Counted from the stretch's first letter, positions 1 to 5,420 are shown. The stretch: DNA of 5,545 bases from UBA6168 sp964442355 (GCA_964442355.1 CAYTZS010000274.1:1-5545), one strand, 5' to 3'. A program made the numbers and translations. The notes: a model not told the origin generated them from the letters alone.

Positions 1-2
1 TG

Positions 3-49
3 CCGTTCCATCGGAACGGTATCTCATCGAGAGCAGATACCATTCCGAT
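3..49 (-). repeat. Nested palindromes: long hairpin with an alternative short hairpin
   Basis: Bases 10-24 and 35-49 are 15-base inverted arms with one mismatch (17 against 42). Read as minus-strand RNA the mismatch becomes a G-U pair, so the stem is unbroken, with a 10-base loop. It starts inside or next to the stop codon (49-51) of the minus-strand reading frame described below, so it may terminate that transcript, although any T-tract would lie outside the window. A second perfect palindrome, CCGTTCC-ATC-GGAACGG (3-19), shares bases 10-19 with the first, so the two folds exclude each other. Dispersed palindromes of this general look are common in Bacteroidota genomes; whether this is one of them cannot be told from a single copy. 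Confidence 0.6.
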
Positions 50-186
50 TAAAGTGGGTGCTTTATCATCCTCGCCATCTCCTGCACCTTTCCATCGTTG
101 CTCACTTTCACCAAGATGCCATCTGCGTCCGACTTCAAGAAAAAACCATTGGGCGTGCTCACCAAGTTGTAGAAAAACGACTTGAT
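49..186 (-). pseudogene. 3' remnant of an unrecognised protein gene
   Basis: On the minus strand 45 codons are open from 186 down to a TAA stop at 49-51. An in-frame TAA at 187-189 closes the frame upstream, and the only Met codons lie in the last ten residues, so there is no sensible start. The peptide reads like real protein: it contains STPNGFFLKSDADG followed by ILVKVSNDGKVQEMARM and ends KHPL. Alternating hydrophobic strands with Gly/Asp turns would suit a β-propeller or other β-rich repeat, but I do not recognise a family. Upstream of the stop the same frame continues for about eleven codons before another stop, which may be decayed coding sequence. The likeliest reading is the tail of a gene broken by rearrangement or stop mutations. 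A chance open frame is the alternative. Confidence 0.45.
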
Positions 187-189
187 TTA

Positions 190-294
190 CGATAATTGTT
201 TCAAGCTGATGAGGTCGTTAATTTATACCTTATTTTGCCAGTGGTTATCAGCGCAAGCATTTTTTTTGAAAAAATCAACCACTAAGCAGCATCC
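190..294 (+). promoter_or_regulatory. Leader region of the sigma-factor operon
   Basis: This AT-rich stretch must hold the promoter of the sigma operon, but no site is convincing. TTATTTTG at 230-237 differs from the Bacteroidota -7 box TAnnTTTG only at its second base, but has no TTG at the right distance upstream. A run ending TTTG at 261-268 has a TTG (235-237) 23 bases upstream but lacks the TA. GTGGTT (241-246) and AACCAC (277-282), with TTTTTT (262-267) and AAAAAA (269-274) between them, could pair to form a weak hairpin just before the start codon. No Shine-Dalgarno sequence is visible. Confidence 0.3.
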
Positions 295-885
295 TTGTGC
301 GATATTGCATTAACACAAACGACTTGCAAGACGAAACCTTTGATCCCTACTGACGACGATATCATCCGTGGTTGCCGCAAAGGAGAGCGAAAGGCGCAAC
401 AGGCCCTGTACGAAAAGTATAAACCCATGCTTTTCAATATCTGCCTGCGCTATGCCTCCGGCTGGCACGAGGCCGAGGACTGGCTTCAAGATGGGCTGGT
501 GCGCATCTTCACCAACCTCTACCAGTACCAGCCAACGGGACCGTTCGGGGCGTGGCTTCGCCGGGTGATGGTCAACACGGCCTTGGAACAGTTGCGCAAG
601 CGCAAAAGAGCGTTCAGCACGGTTGAAATCAGTGAGGTGCCCGACACCTTTGAGGCAGACGAAAACCTCTTTGCCAAATTCCGGCAAGAGGCGCTGGTGC
701 GTATGCTCCAGCAGTTGCCAGAGGGTTACCGGGCAGTGTTCAACCTCTACGTGATGGAGGAGTATTCGCACCAAGAAATCGGAGAGATGCTCGGCATCGC
801 AGAGAGTGCTTCCCGTTCGCAGCTTTCGAGGGCAAAGGCCATGCTGAGGAAGATGTTGGAAAAAAGCGTGGGGGCGGAGGTTTGA
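295..885 (+). CDS. ECF-type RNA polymerase sigma factor
   Basis: A 196-residue sigma-70 family protein of the extracytoplasmic-function group, which directs core RNA polymerase to a small set of promoters. Region 2 spans about residues 32-104: the core-binding helices carry RYASGWHEAEDWLQDGLVRIF, close to the usual DAED-LQD signature, followed by FGAWLRRVMVNTALEQLRKR, the -10 recognition helices. A linker (105-132) leads to region 4 (about 133-190), with LPEGYRAVFNLYVMEEYSHQ, then EIGEMLGIAESASRSQLSRA as the -35 helix-turn-helix. There is no C-terminal extra domain. The start is uncertain: a stop at 283-285 and the absence of any in-frame ATG before region 2 leave TTG at 295 or TTG at 340, and both keep all of region 2. 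It leads a probable operon with the TM/β-barrel gene at 967, which is its likely regulator. The family call is firm; the regulon is unknown. Confidence 0.93.
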   Translation: MCDIALTQTTCKTKPLIPTDDDIIRGCRKGERKAQQALYEKYKPMLFNICLRYASGWHEAEDWLQDGLVRIFTNLYQYQPTGPFGAWLRRVMVNTALEQLRKRKRAFSTVEISEVPDTFEADENLFAKFRQEALVRMLQQLPEGYRAVFNLYVMEEYSHQEIGEMLGIAESASRSQLSRAKAMLRKMLEKSVGAEV

Positions 886-889
886 AAAA

Positions 890-925
890 GTCATGTGTCA
901 TTGTTCGAACCCAATGAAACATGAC
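890..925. repeat. 14-bp inverted repeat between sigma and regulator genes
   Basis: GTCATGTGTCATTG (890-903) and CAATGAAACATGAC (912-925) are inverted arms with one mismatch, around an 8-base loop that contains the palindrome TTCGAA. It begins five bases after the sigma-factor stop and ends 41 bases before the next start. No T-run follows on the plus strand, so it is not an ordinary intrinsic terminator of the sigma gene. On the minus strand five T residues follow it, which would suit termination of antisense RNA. It could instead be an mRNA-stabilising or processing hairpin that sets the ratio of sigma factor to regulator, or a protein-binding operator. Confidence 0.55.
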
Positions 926-966
926 CAACAAGCCCCAATTACCATAGACATATCATCGCCAAAAAA

Positions 967-2241
967 ATGACAGAAAATCAAGATAACGACAACTTGGAGC
1001 GGTTCTTCAAAGCCAATTTGGAGAATTATAGTCCCGCACCTTCCCAAGATTTTTGGGCGAAGATGGAGCCTACCATCCCACCTTGCCCTGCTTTTTGGGG
1101 TGGGCCAAAAGGAACTCTCTTGAAAAAAGTTGGGCTTTTGCTGCTGTTAACGACACTAGTGGCCGTGGCCTTGCTCTGGCAGCGTGACCGCCAGCAGTTG
1201 AAGAAGTTGAACAACATGGTTGCTGAACAACGGCAGGAAATAGCGGCTTTGGAAAACAAGGAATCGGGAGGAAATCAGCAGGAAATCGAACACACCTCCA
1301 CTCCGAAAGCGGTTGATAAAGCTGCTGCGCCATCCGTCAGCAATTCAACGGCTGCAATAGCCACCAAACAGGACGATTTTGCGCAAGTAAAGGGAGCACC
1401 TGCTTTGAAAAACCCAGCGCAAAATAGCGCTAGACTCCGCTCAAAAACGGAAAACCAGCCGTCGGAAAGTACAGTGCAAAAGGTACAAGATGTTTCGCAA
1501 GTTGTTGATAAACAGATGGTTGAATCTAAAATTTTGGATAAGGGAAATCCAATTGACAAAGCATCTGAAACAACCGCTTCTTTAAGCGAGAACGCAAGCG
1601 TAACGCCGGAAGCACCTATTGCTCCACGCTTGTCCGAACCCACATTCATCGCTTTGAAAAATACGCCGGTCGCTTCAAAATCCATCCGAATGCTGGCCAC
1701 AAGGCACAAGTTGCGTCGGCCCAGCAATCCTTATCCAGGGTTTTCCGTGGAGGTTGGTGCCACGGCTTTTCGAATGCCGTTGGGTCGCCTATTTCAACAA
1801 GACACCTTCCTGTCGGGCCGCACTGGGATGTCCTTCAGCACTGGAATACGGGTGAACTACGAAATCAACTCCACCTTGACCCTCCAAACTGGTTACCAGT
1901 TCACCAACCTCCGAGCAAGGCGTTTGGCGCTTCGCTACAACAGCTTCCCGTTCATGGTTCAAAAGCGTTGGGCATGGAGCCGCCGAGGCTATGTGGAAGG
2001 CAAAACTGGCGTCAGCTTGAACAGCCTTGTGGATACCCGCACGGATTCGGACGGACAGTCGGTGAAAGGACTAAAAACTACTTGGGTCGGCTGCCACGTC
2101 GGGTTAGCTGCCGCAATCCCGGTTGCCGACAAGCTGACCCTAGTTGTTGGCCCAAACGCTGGATTCTCGCTGACGCCGATGACCACCGGCCGTCGCAGTT
2201 GGGAAATGGGCGTGGGGGCAAGCTTGCGCTATCAACTTTGA
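967..2241 (+). CDS. Putative anti-sigma-like membrane protein with C-terminal outer-membrane β-barrel-like domain
   Basis: A 424-residue protein with an unusual layout. Residues 1-50 are a hydrophilic N-terminus with LERFFKANLENYSPAPSQDF and W30, resembling the short segment that begins many Bacteroidota proteins encoded next to ECF sigma factors; I infer that it binds the sigma factor in the cytoplasm. One membrane helix follows at about 56-71 (GLLLLLTTLVAVALLW), then a charged coiled-coil stretch (72-100) and a long low-complexity linker rich in Ser, Thr, Ala, Lys and Glu (100-250). Residues 255-424 alternate hydrophobic and polar residues with aromatic and Gly-rich strands and end SLRYQL, like a small porin-family β-barrel. 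There is no cleavable signal peptide. The ATG at 967 follows a run of A residues, as is typical here. It lies 81 bases after the sigma gene and 34 bases before the next gene. The barrel call rests on pattern only; a soluble periplasmic β-domain is possible. Confidence 0.72.
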   Translation: MTENQDNDNLERFFKANLENYSPAPSQDFWAKMEPTIPPCPAFWGGPKGTLLKKVGLLLLLTTLVAVALLWQRDRQQLKKLNNMVAEQRQEIAALENKESGGNQQEIEHTSTPKAVDKAAAPSVSNSTAAIATKQDDFAQVKGAPALKNPAQNSARLRSKTENQPSESTVQKVQDVSQVVDKQMVESKILDKGNPIDKASETTASLSENASVTPEAPIAPRLSEPTFIALKNTPVASKSIRMLATRHKLRRPSNPYPGFSVEVGATAFRMPLGRLFQQDTFLSGRTGMSFSTGIRVNYEINSTLTLQTGYQFTNLRARRLALRYNSFPFMVQKRWAWSRRGYVEGKTGVSLNSLVDTRTDSDGQSVKGLKTTWVGCHVGLAAAIPVADKLTLVVGPNAGFSLTPMTTGRRSWEMGVGASLRYQL

Positions 2242-2275
2242 TAAGAGAACCTCAATTTTTAAGTAAATAGATAAC

Positions 2276-2980
2276 ATGAAAATCCGCTCAATTATCCTTT
2301 TCACGCTTTTGCCGATGTTGGCAATTTCTCAAAGAAATGCTGCCATTGAAGTTGCAACTGGCCTTAATTTCACAAACCACTCTGAACAGGTTTTGGCTAA
2401 TATTGAAGGCCGCCTGAACTACGACTTTGGCGTGGCCCTGGCAATGCCAATGAAAAACAAGCACCGGGAGTGGTCGGTCGGGCTCAGGTTCATGGCCTAC
2501 GGCGACAAATACGAAAGTGGCACGTTGAAATGGGGGACGCAACACAATGGCCAAGGTGGCTTTGATTCAACCCTGCCTTCCGGCGAGAGCATCACCAGCA
2601 TCAGCCAACGCAGCAGCTACTACTATTTTGAGCTTCCCGTGGCATTGCGGCAATATTTGACATCGGGCAAGACCCGATTGTTCCTGCAAGCCAGCGCCGG
2701 GCCTTCCTATTTCTTGACTGGCCGCAACCAACATTCAACCGTCAACGTGGATGGCTCCAGTCAAAACGCCATCAGCCCCGACAACGCTAAAAATTTCCGC
2801 AACGTCAACCTTTTTGCAGGGCTTGGGCTTGGGGTGGAGTTTCCAATCGGAGAAAAACTGGGCGTTCAACTGCTTTCTCATGCCCAGACCCAGTTGTTGA
2901 GCATCACCAACAACTCCCAGGCCAGCGCCAAATGGCATGCCTTCGGCCTTCGAGGCGGGCTCCGGTATCGGCTTTATTGA
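2276..2980 (+). CDS. Exported outer-membrane β-barrel protein (porin family-like)
   Basis: A 234-residue protein that starts with a signal peptide, MKIRSIILFTLLPMLAIS, probably cut before Q19. The mature part is a run of amphipathic strands, for example REWSVGLRFMAY, SSYYYFELPVALRQYL, TRLFLQASAGPSYFLTG, NLFAGLGLGVEFPIG and KWHAFGLRGGLRYRLY, with the aromatic C-terminal residue typical of Bam-inserted barrels. The strand FELPVALRQYL next to an AGPSYFL strand is characteristic of the Bacteroidota small outer-membrane β-barrel family (PF13568-like). The size would allow about eight to ten strands. It lies 34 bases downstream of the TM/barrel gene with no terminator between, so the two are probably cotranscribed with the sigma factor. 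It may be a target or a sensing partner of the system; its ligand is unknown. Confidence 0.83.
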   Translation: MKIRSIILFTLLPMLAISQRNAAIEVATGLNFTNHSEQVLANIEGRLNYDFGVALAMPMKNKHREWSVGLRFMAYGDKYESGTLKWGTQHNGQGGFDSTLPSGESITSISQRSSYYYFELPVALRQYLTSGKTRLFLQASAGPSYFLTGRNQHSTVNVDGSSQNAISPDNAKNFRNVNLFAGLGLGVEFPIGEKLGVQLLSHAQTQLLSITNNSQASAKWHAFGLRGGLRYRLY

Positions 2981-3003
2981 AAATTCACGACTGTTTTCAA
3001 CGC

Positions 3004-3045
3004 AGCGCTGGCAGCTTTTCAGAAAGCTGCTAGCGCTTTTGTTTT
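3004..3045 (+). terminator. Intrinsic terminator of the sigma operon
   Basis: Arms 3004-3018 and 3023-3037 form a 15-bp stem with a single G-U pair and the 4-base loop TCAG. The T-rich tract TTTTGTTTT (3037-3045) follows directly. It lies 23 bases after the stop of the β-barrel gene and ends the three-gene operon. Its T-tract also supplies the TTG of the next promoter. Confidence 0.85.
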
Positions 3046-3071
3046 GGGTAAAAACGAAATCCGCATCTTTG
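3044..3071 (+). promoter_or_regulatory. Predicted promoter of the glycosyltransferase gene
   Basis: TTG at 3044-3046 is followed after 17 bases by CATCTTTG (3064-3071), which matches the Bacteroidota -7 box TAnnTTTG except at its first base. Transcription would begin near 3076, giving a leader of about 28 bases before the ATG at 3104. The -33 element sits inside the terminator of the preceding operon. Confidence 0.5.
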
Positions 3072-3103
3072 CACCCAGTTTAGTTTCCTGCTTTTTACCA
3101 ACC

Positions 3104-4114
3104 ATGAAAATTTCCATACTCCTCCCCACCTTCAACACAGCGCCCTACTTGGTGGAGTGCCTCGACAGCATCTTGGCGCAAACGGAGCAGGACTGGGAAC
3201 TCATCGCTGTCAACAACTTCTCCACCGACGCCAGCCCCGACATATTGCAGGAATACGCCCAACGTGACGCCCGCATCCGTTTTTTTCACAACGACGACGA
3301 ACTTGGTAGGACAGGGGTTTCGCCCGCCAATCGCTTCGCTTACTGCCAAGCAACGGGCAGCTTGATTACCCGAATGGACAGCGATGACATCATGCCGCCG
3401 AATCGGTTGGCTTTGATGAAAAAAATGTTGCTGGAAAACGGCCCCGGCCATGTGGCGACTGGGGCTGTGCGGTATTTTGGAGAAGACGGGGTGGGGGAGG
3501 GCTTCCGCCGCTACGAAGCTTGGCTGAACGAATTGGCCAACTCGGGGCGCCACTTCGCCGAAATCTATCGGGAAAACGTGCTGCCCTCGCCCGTGTGGAT
3601 GGCTTGGCGCAGCGATTTGGAGCAGGCAGCTGCATTTCAAGAAGATATTTACCCGGAAGACTATGACCTCACTTTCCGGCTGCGCCATGCGGGCTTGCGT
3701 ATCGTGGCCACCAACGAGCTCCTGCACCACTGGCGGGAGCGTCCCGACCGCACCAGCCGGGTGGATGAAAAATACCTAGACAATAGCTACCTCGACCTGA
3801 AAACACAGTGGTTCCTGCGCACCGACCACGATGCCAGCCGCCTGCTCGTGCTCTGGGGTGCTGGGCGAAAAGGCAAGCGTCTTGCCGCCTTGCTGCGCAC
3901 CTGTGGGGTGTCGTTCCGGTGGGTCTGCGACCAGCCCAGCAAGTGGGGCCACGTCATCGGTGGCGTGAAAATGGAAAGCTACGAAGTCGTTTCGCAACTG
4001 CCGGATGCGCAGGTGATGGTGGCAGTGGCGGCGGTGGAAGGGCAGGTGTTCATCACTGATTTTCTTATGGGAATTGGGATGGAGGTTGGCAAGGATTTTT
4101 GGTTTTTTTGTTGA
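3104..4114 (+). CDS. Family 2 glycosyltransferase with C-terminal Rossmann-like domain
   Basis: A 336-residue protein that probably transfers a sugar from a nucleotide donor during polysaccharide or glycan synthesis, at the cytoplasmic side. The GT-A fold opens with MKISILLPTFNTAPYLVECL; the metal-binding DxD motif is MDSDD (91-95); PEDYDLTFRLRHAG (184-197) holds the acidic pair expected near the catalytic base. Where most relatives have DDGSTD or DNFSTD after the second strand, this protein has NNFSTD (37-42), which loses the acidic residue that usually contacts the nucleotide base. Residues 245-336 form a second domain that starts LLVLWGAGRKGKRLAALL, a glycine-rich Rossmann turn (G252, G254, G257); a predicted strand near 304-310 (VMVAVAA) supports this. 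There is no membrane segment. ATG 3104 is preferred because the frame upstream of it overlaps the terminator and predicted promoter. It appears monocistronic, and the acceptor is unknown. Confidence 0.88.
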   Translation: MKISILLPTFNTAPYLVECLDSILAQTEQDWELIAVNNFSTDASPDILQEYAQRDARIRFFHNDDELGRTGVSPANRFAYCQATGSLITRMDSDDIMPPNRLALMKKMLLENGPGHVATGAVRYFGEDGVGEGFRRYEAWLNELANSGRHFAEIYRENVLPSPVWMAWRSDLEQAAAFQEDIYPEDYDLTFRLRHAGLRIVATNELLHHWRERPDRTSRVDEKYLDNSYLDLKTQWFLRTDHDASRLLVLWGAGRKGKRLAALLRTCGVSFRWVCDQPSKWGHVIGGVKMESYEVVSQLPDAQVMVAVAAVEGQVFITDFLMGIGMEVGKDFWFFC

Positions 4115-4125
4115 AGAAACTGCCC

Positions 4126-4158
4126 AGACTTCCCAAGTTTTCAAAACTTGGGAAGTCT
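4126..4158. terminator. Perfect palindrome shared by two convergent genes
   Basis: AGACTTCCCAAGTTTT (4126-4141) and its exact reverse complement (4143-4158) flank a single C, giving a stem of about 14 bp once a small loop is allowed. It lies 11 bases after the glycosyltransferase stop and 18 bases from the stop of the minus-strand gene at 4177, where a two-way terminator would be expected. Neither strand has a strong T-run after the stem, so termination is inferred from position and stem strength. Palindromes of the type CTTCCCAAGTTTT...AAAACTTGGGAAG look like a dispersed family. Confidence 0.6.
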
Positions 4159-4176
4159 TCTCTAAACCTCCCTCCC

Positions 4177-4782
4177 TCACCATATGATAGCATAGAAACT
4201 ACCCTTGAGAATTTGTCGCCTTTCCTTTTGAGTATTTGCCATCAGGTAAACTCTTCCAGAAATAGTATCACCCTTTTCGAGTGTATTTCCCCATATGGTC
4301 AGGTTGTCATAAAAGACTTTGCTTTCCGGCCTCATTCCGGTGTCAGACCAGTGGAGGATCCTTGATTTATAGTCCTCTCCCAATAAAGTAAATTCCACAT
4401 TAATACCCTCAAAACGTCCAACCCCATCAAAAGGGGCATTTTGTTTCAATCGAATGACCAAGCCAGTATCGGTTTTTATTGCTTCGCAATAATGGTAATC
4501 ATATACATCGAAGTCGGAGCGATGCTTGTTTACTTCTACCATTTGAACGAAAGCTTTTGCAAAGACCATTTTTTTTGCATTGAAAGTATCCCTTCTTGCC
4601 CAACTATAAGTGGCAAGCACTTTTTCAAGTGTTATACTGTCTCTCCTCAATGTTTCTGGATTGAAGCCCTTGGAATAGGGATTGCTTTTGACCAAATTCA
4701 GCACATGGTTGCTTTTCTTTTTGTTGCAATCATTTCCCAATGAAGCAAGCAATAGGACAAAAGCAGTAGTTAGCATTTTCAT
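4177..4782 (-). CDS. Exported protein of unknown function, AT-rich gene
   Basis: A 201-residue protein I do not recognise. The N-terminus MKMLTTAFVLLLASLGNDC looks like a secretion signal. C19 follows L-G-N-D, not the usual L-[AS]-[GA]-C, so lipidation is doubtful. Residues 45-100 look helical and charged. The second half (105-200) is rich in β-strand patterns: TGLVIRLKQNAPFDGVGRFE, INVEFTLLGEDYKSRILHW, VFYDNLTIWGNTLEKGDTIS and GRVYLMANTQ, ending with FYAIIW. It could be a β-sandwich or immunity-like periplasmic protein, but nothing decides this. Four tryptophans and many Tyr/Phe argue for a real protein. The gene has its own strong promoter upstream (4803-4832). Its base composition is clearly lower in GC than its neighbours (sampled 60-base lines at 35-42% against 58-67%), which suggests later acquisition. 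Confidence 0.75.
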   Translation of the reverse strand: MKMLTTAFVLLLASLGNDCNKKKSNHVLNLVKSNPYSKGFNPETLRRDSITLEKVLATYSWARRDTFNAKKMVFAKAFVQMVEVNKHRSDFDVYDYHYCEAIKTDTGLVIRLKQNAPFDGVGRFEGINVEFTLLGEDYKSRILHWSDTGMRPESKVFYDNLTIWGNTLEKGDTISGRVYLMANTQKERRQILKGSFYAIIW

Positions 4783-4802
4783 AATTATCTAGTTTGTACT
4801 AT

Positions 4803-4832
4803 CAAAGTTAGGTTGTTGTTTTTTATGGCCAA
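4803..4832 (-). promoter_or_regulatory. Promoter of the AT-rich unknown gene
   Basis: On the minus strand TTG (4832-4830) is followed after 19 bases by TAACTTTG (4810-4803), an exact match to the Bacteroidota -7 box TAnnTTTG at an ideal distance. Transcription would start near 4797, leaving about 15 bases before the ATG at 4782. This is the best promoter match in the window. Confidence 0.7.
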
Positions 4833-4838
4833 TAAACG

Positions 4839-4867
4839 TTGCGCTGGCTAGTGCTTACGTTCATTTG
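4839..4867 (+). promoter_or_regulatory. Predicted promoter of the vsr-type gene
   Basis: TTG at 4839-4841 is followed after 18 bases by TTCATTTG (4860-4867), one mismatch from TAnnTTTG. The expected start of transcription near 4873 leaves about 35 bases before the ATG at 4908. Its -33 element is only six bases from that of the divergent minus-strand promoter, so the two may compete for polymerase. Confidence 0.45.
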
Positions 4868-4907
4868 CTTATTTTTAAGGCCAATTGATCCCAAGCAATG
4901 TCTATTC

Positions 4908-5405
4908 ATGCCAAAGCCTTACCCAAAAATTAAAATAAAAGTCCCCCGCTTCGCCGAAGAAGCTGGCTTCTACACCACCCCGCAGCGGTCGGAGCTGATG
5001 AGCCGCATCCGCTCGACGAACTCCAAGCCGGAGGTGGCGCTGCGCAAGGCACTCTGGCACTTCGGCTACCGTTACCGCTGCCACGACAAGCGGCTGCCCG
5101 GCAAGCCCGACCTCGTATTTGCGAAGCAGAAAATAGTGGTATTCGTGGACGGCGACTTCTGGCACGGCCACAATTGGCGGCAAAAACGGGAGAACATCAA
5201 GCGCAACACCGCCTTCTGGATTCCGAAAATTGAGCGGAACATGCAGCGTGACCGGGAAGTGACTGCTCAACTCGAAGCGCTCGGCTGGCGGGTGGTGCGC
5301 ATCTGGGAGCACGAACTGAAAAAAGCGGAGTTCGGTGCGACGGTTTATCGGGTGGTGCGACTGCTGGGCGAGGCGGGCGGGCAAATCGAATTTCTGCTCG
5401 AATAA
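4908..5405 (+). CDS. vsr: Very short patch repair (Vsr-type) endonuclease
   Basis: A 165-residue protein of the Vsr family, which nicks DNA 5' of T:G mismatches left by deamination of 5-methylcytosine; E. coli Vsr has 156 residues. Family landmarks in order: TPQRSELMSRIRSTNSKPE (24-42), the N-terminal recognition segment; LPGKPDLVF (63-71) with D68 equal to the catalytic Asp51 of E. coli; VFVDGDFWHGHNW (78-90) with H86 equal to His69; FWIPKIERNMQRD (103-115); and LGWRVVRIWEHEL (125-137). Compared with E. coli, His64 is Asp, and three of the zinc ligands are changed (Cys66 to Asp, Cys73 to Trp, Cys117 to His), so zinc binding may be lost or altered. ATG 4908 is preferred: an upstream TTG in frame (4839) would add an unrelated hydrophobic leader and overlaps the predicted promoter. 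No cytosine methyltransferase lies beside it in the window. Gene GC is high. Confidence 0.9.
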   Translation: MPKPYPKIKIKVPRFAEEAGFYTTPQRSELMSRIRSTNSKPEVALRKALWHFGYRYRCHDKRLPGKPDLVFAKQKIVVFVDGDFWHGHNWRQKRENIKRNTAFWIPKIERNMQRDREVTAQLEALGWRVVRIWEHELKKAEFGATVYRVVRLLGEAGGQIEFLLE

Positions 5406-5420
5406 ACCACTGTCCCAATT

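Noticed and set aside
310..894. Long open frame on the minus strand opposite the sigma-factor gene
   Set aside because: Mirrors a well-supported sigma factor, has no recognisable motif, and is the usual by-product of GC-rich codons.
890..925. Intrinsic terminator after the sigma gene
   Set aside because: There is no T-tract on the plus strand and the next gene is a functional partner, so ordinary termination is unlikely.
3044..3103. Upstream TTG start adding 20 residues to the glycosyltransferase
   Set aside because: It lies in the terminator T-tract and upstream of the expected transcription start; MKISILLPTF at 3104 is the normal GT2 N-terminus.
3095..3730. 211-codon minus-strand open frame opposite the glycosyltransferase
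   Set aside because: Rich in His, Gln and Val as in antisense translations; no domain; the plus strand has clear GT2 motifs.
4441..4743. 100-codon plus-strand open frame inside the AT-rich unknown gene
   Set aside because: The minus-strand reading has a signal peptide, a consensus promoter and a full-length frame; the plus reading has neither a plausible leader nor a domain.
4839..4907. Upstream TTG start adding a hydrophobic leader to the Vsr protein
   Set aside because: A secreted DNA repair enzyme makes no sense, and the region overlaps the predicted promoter.
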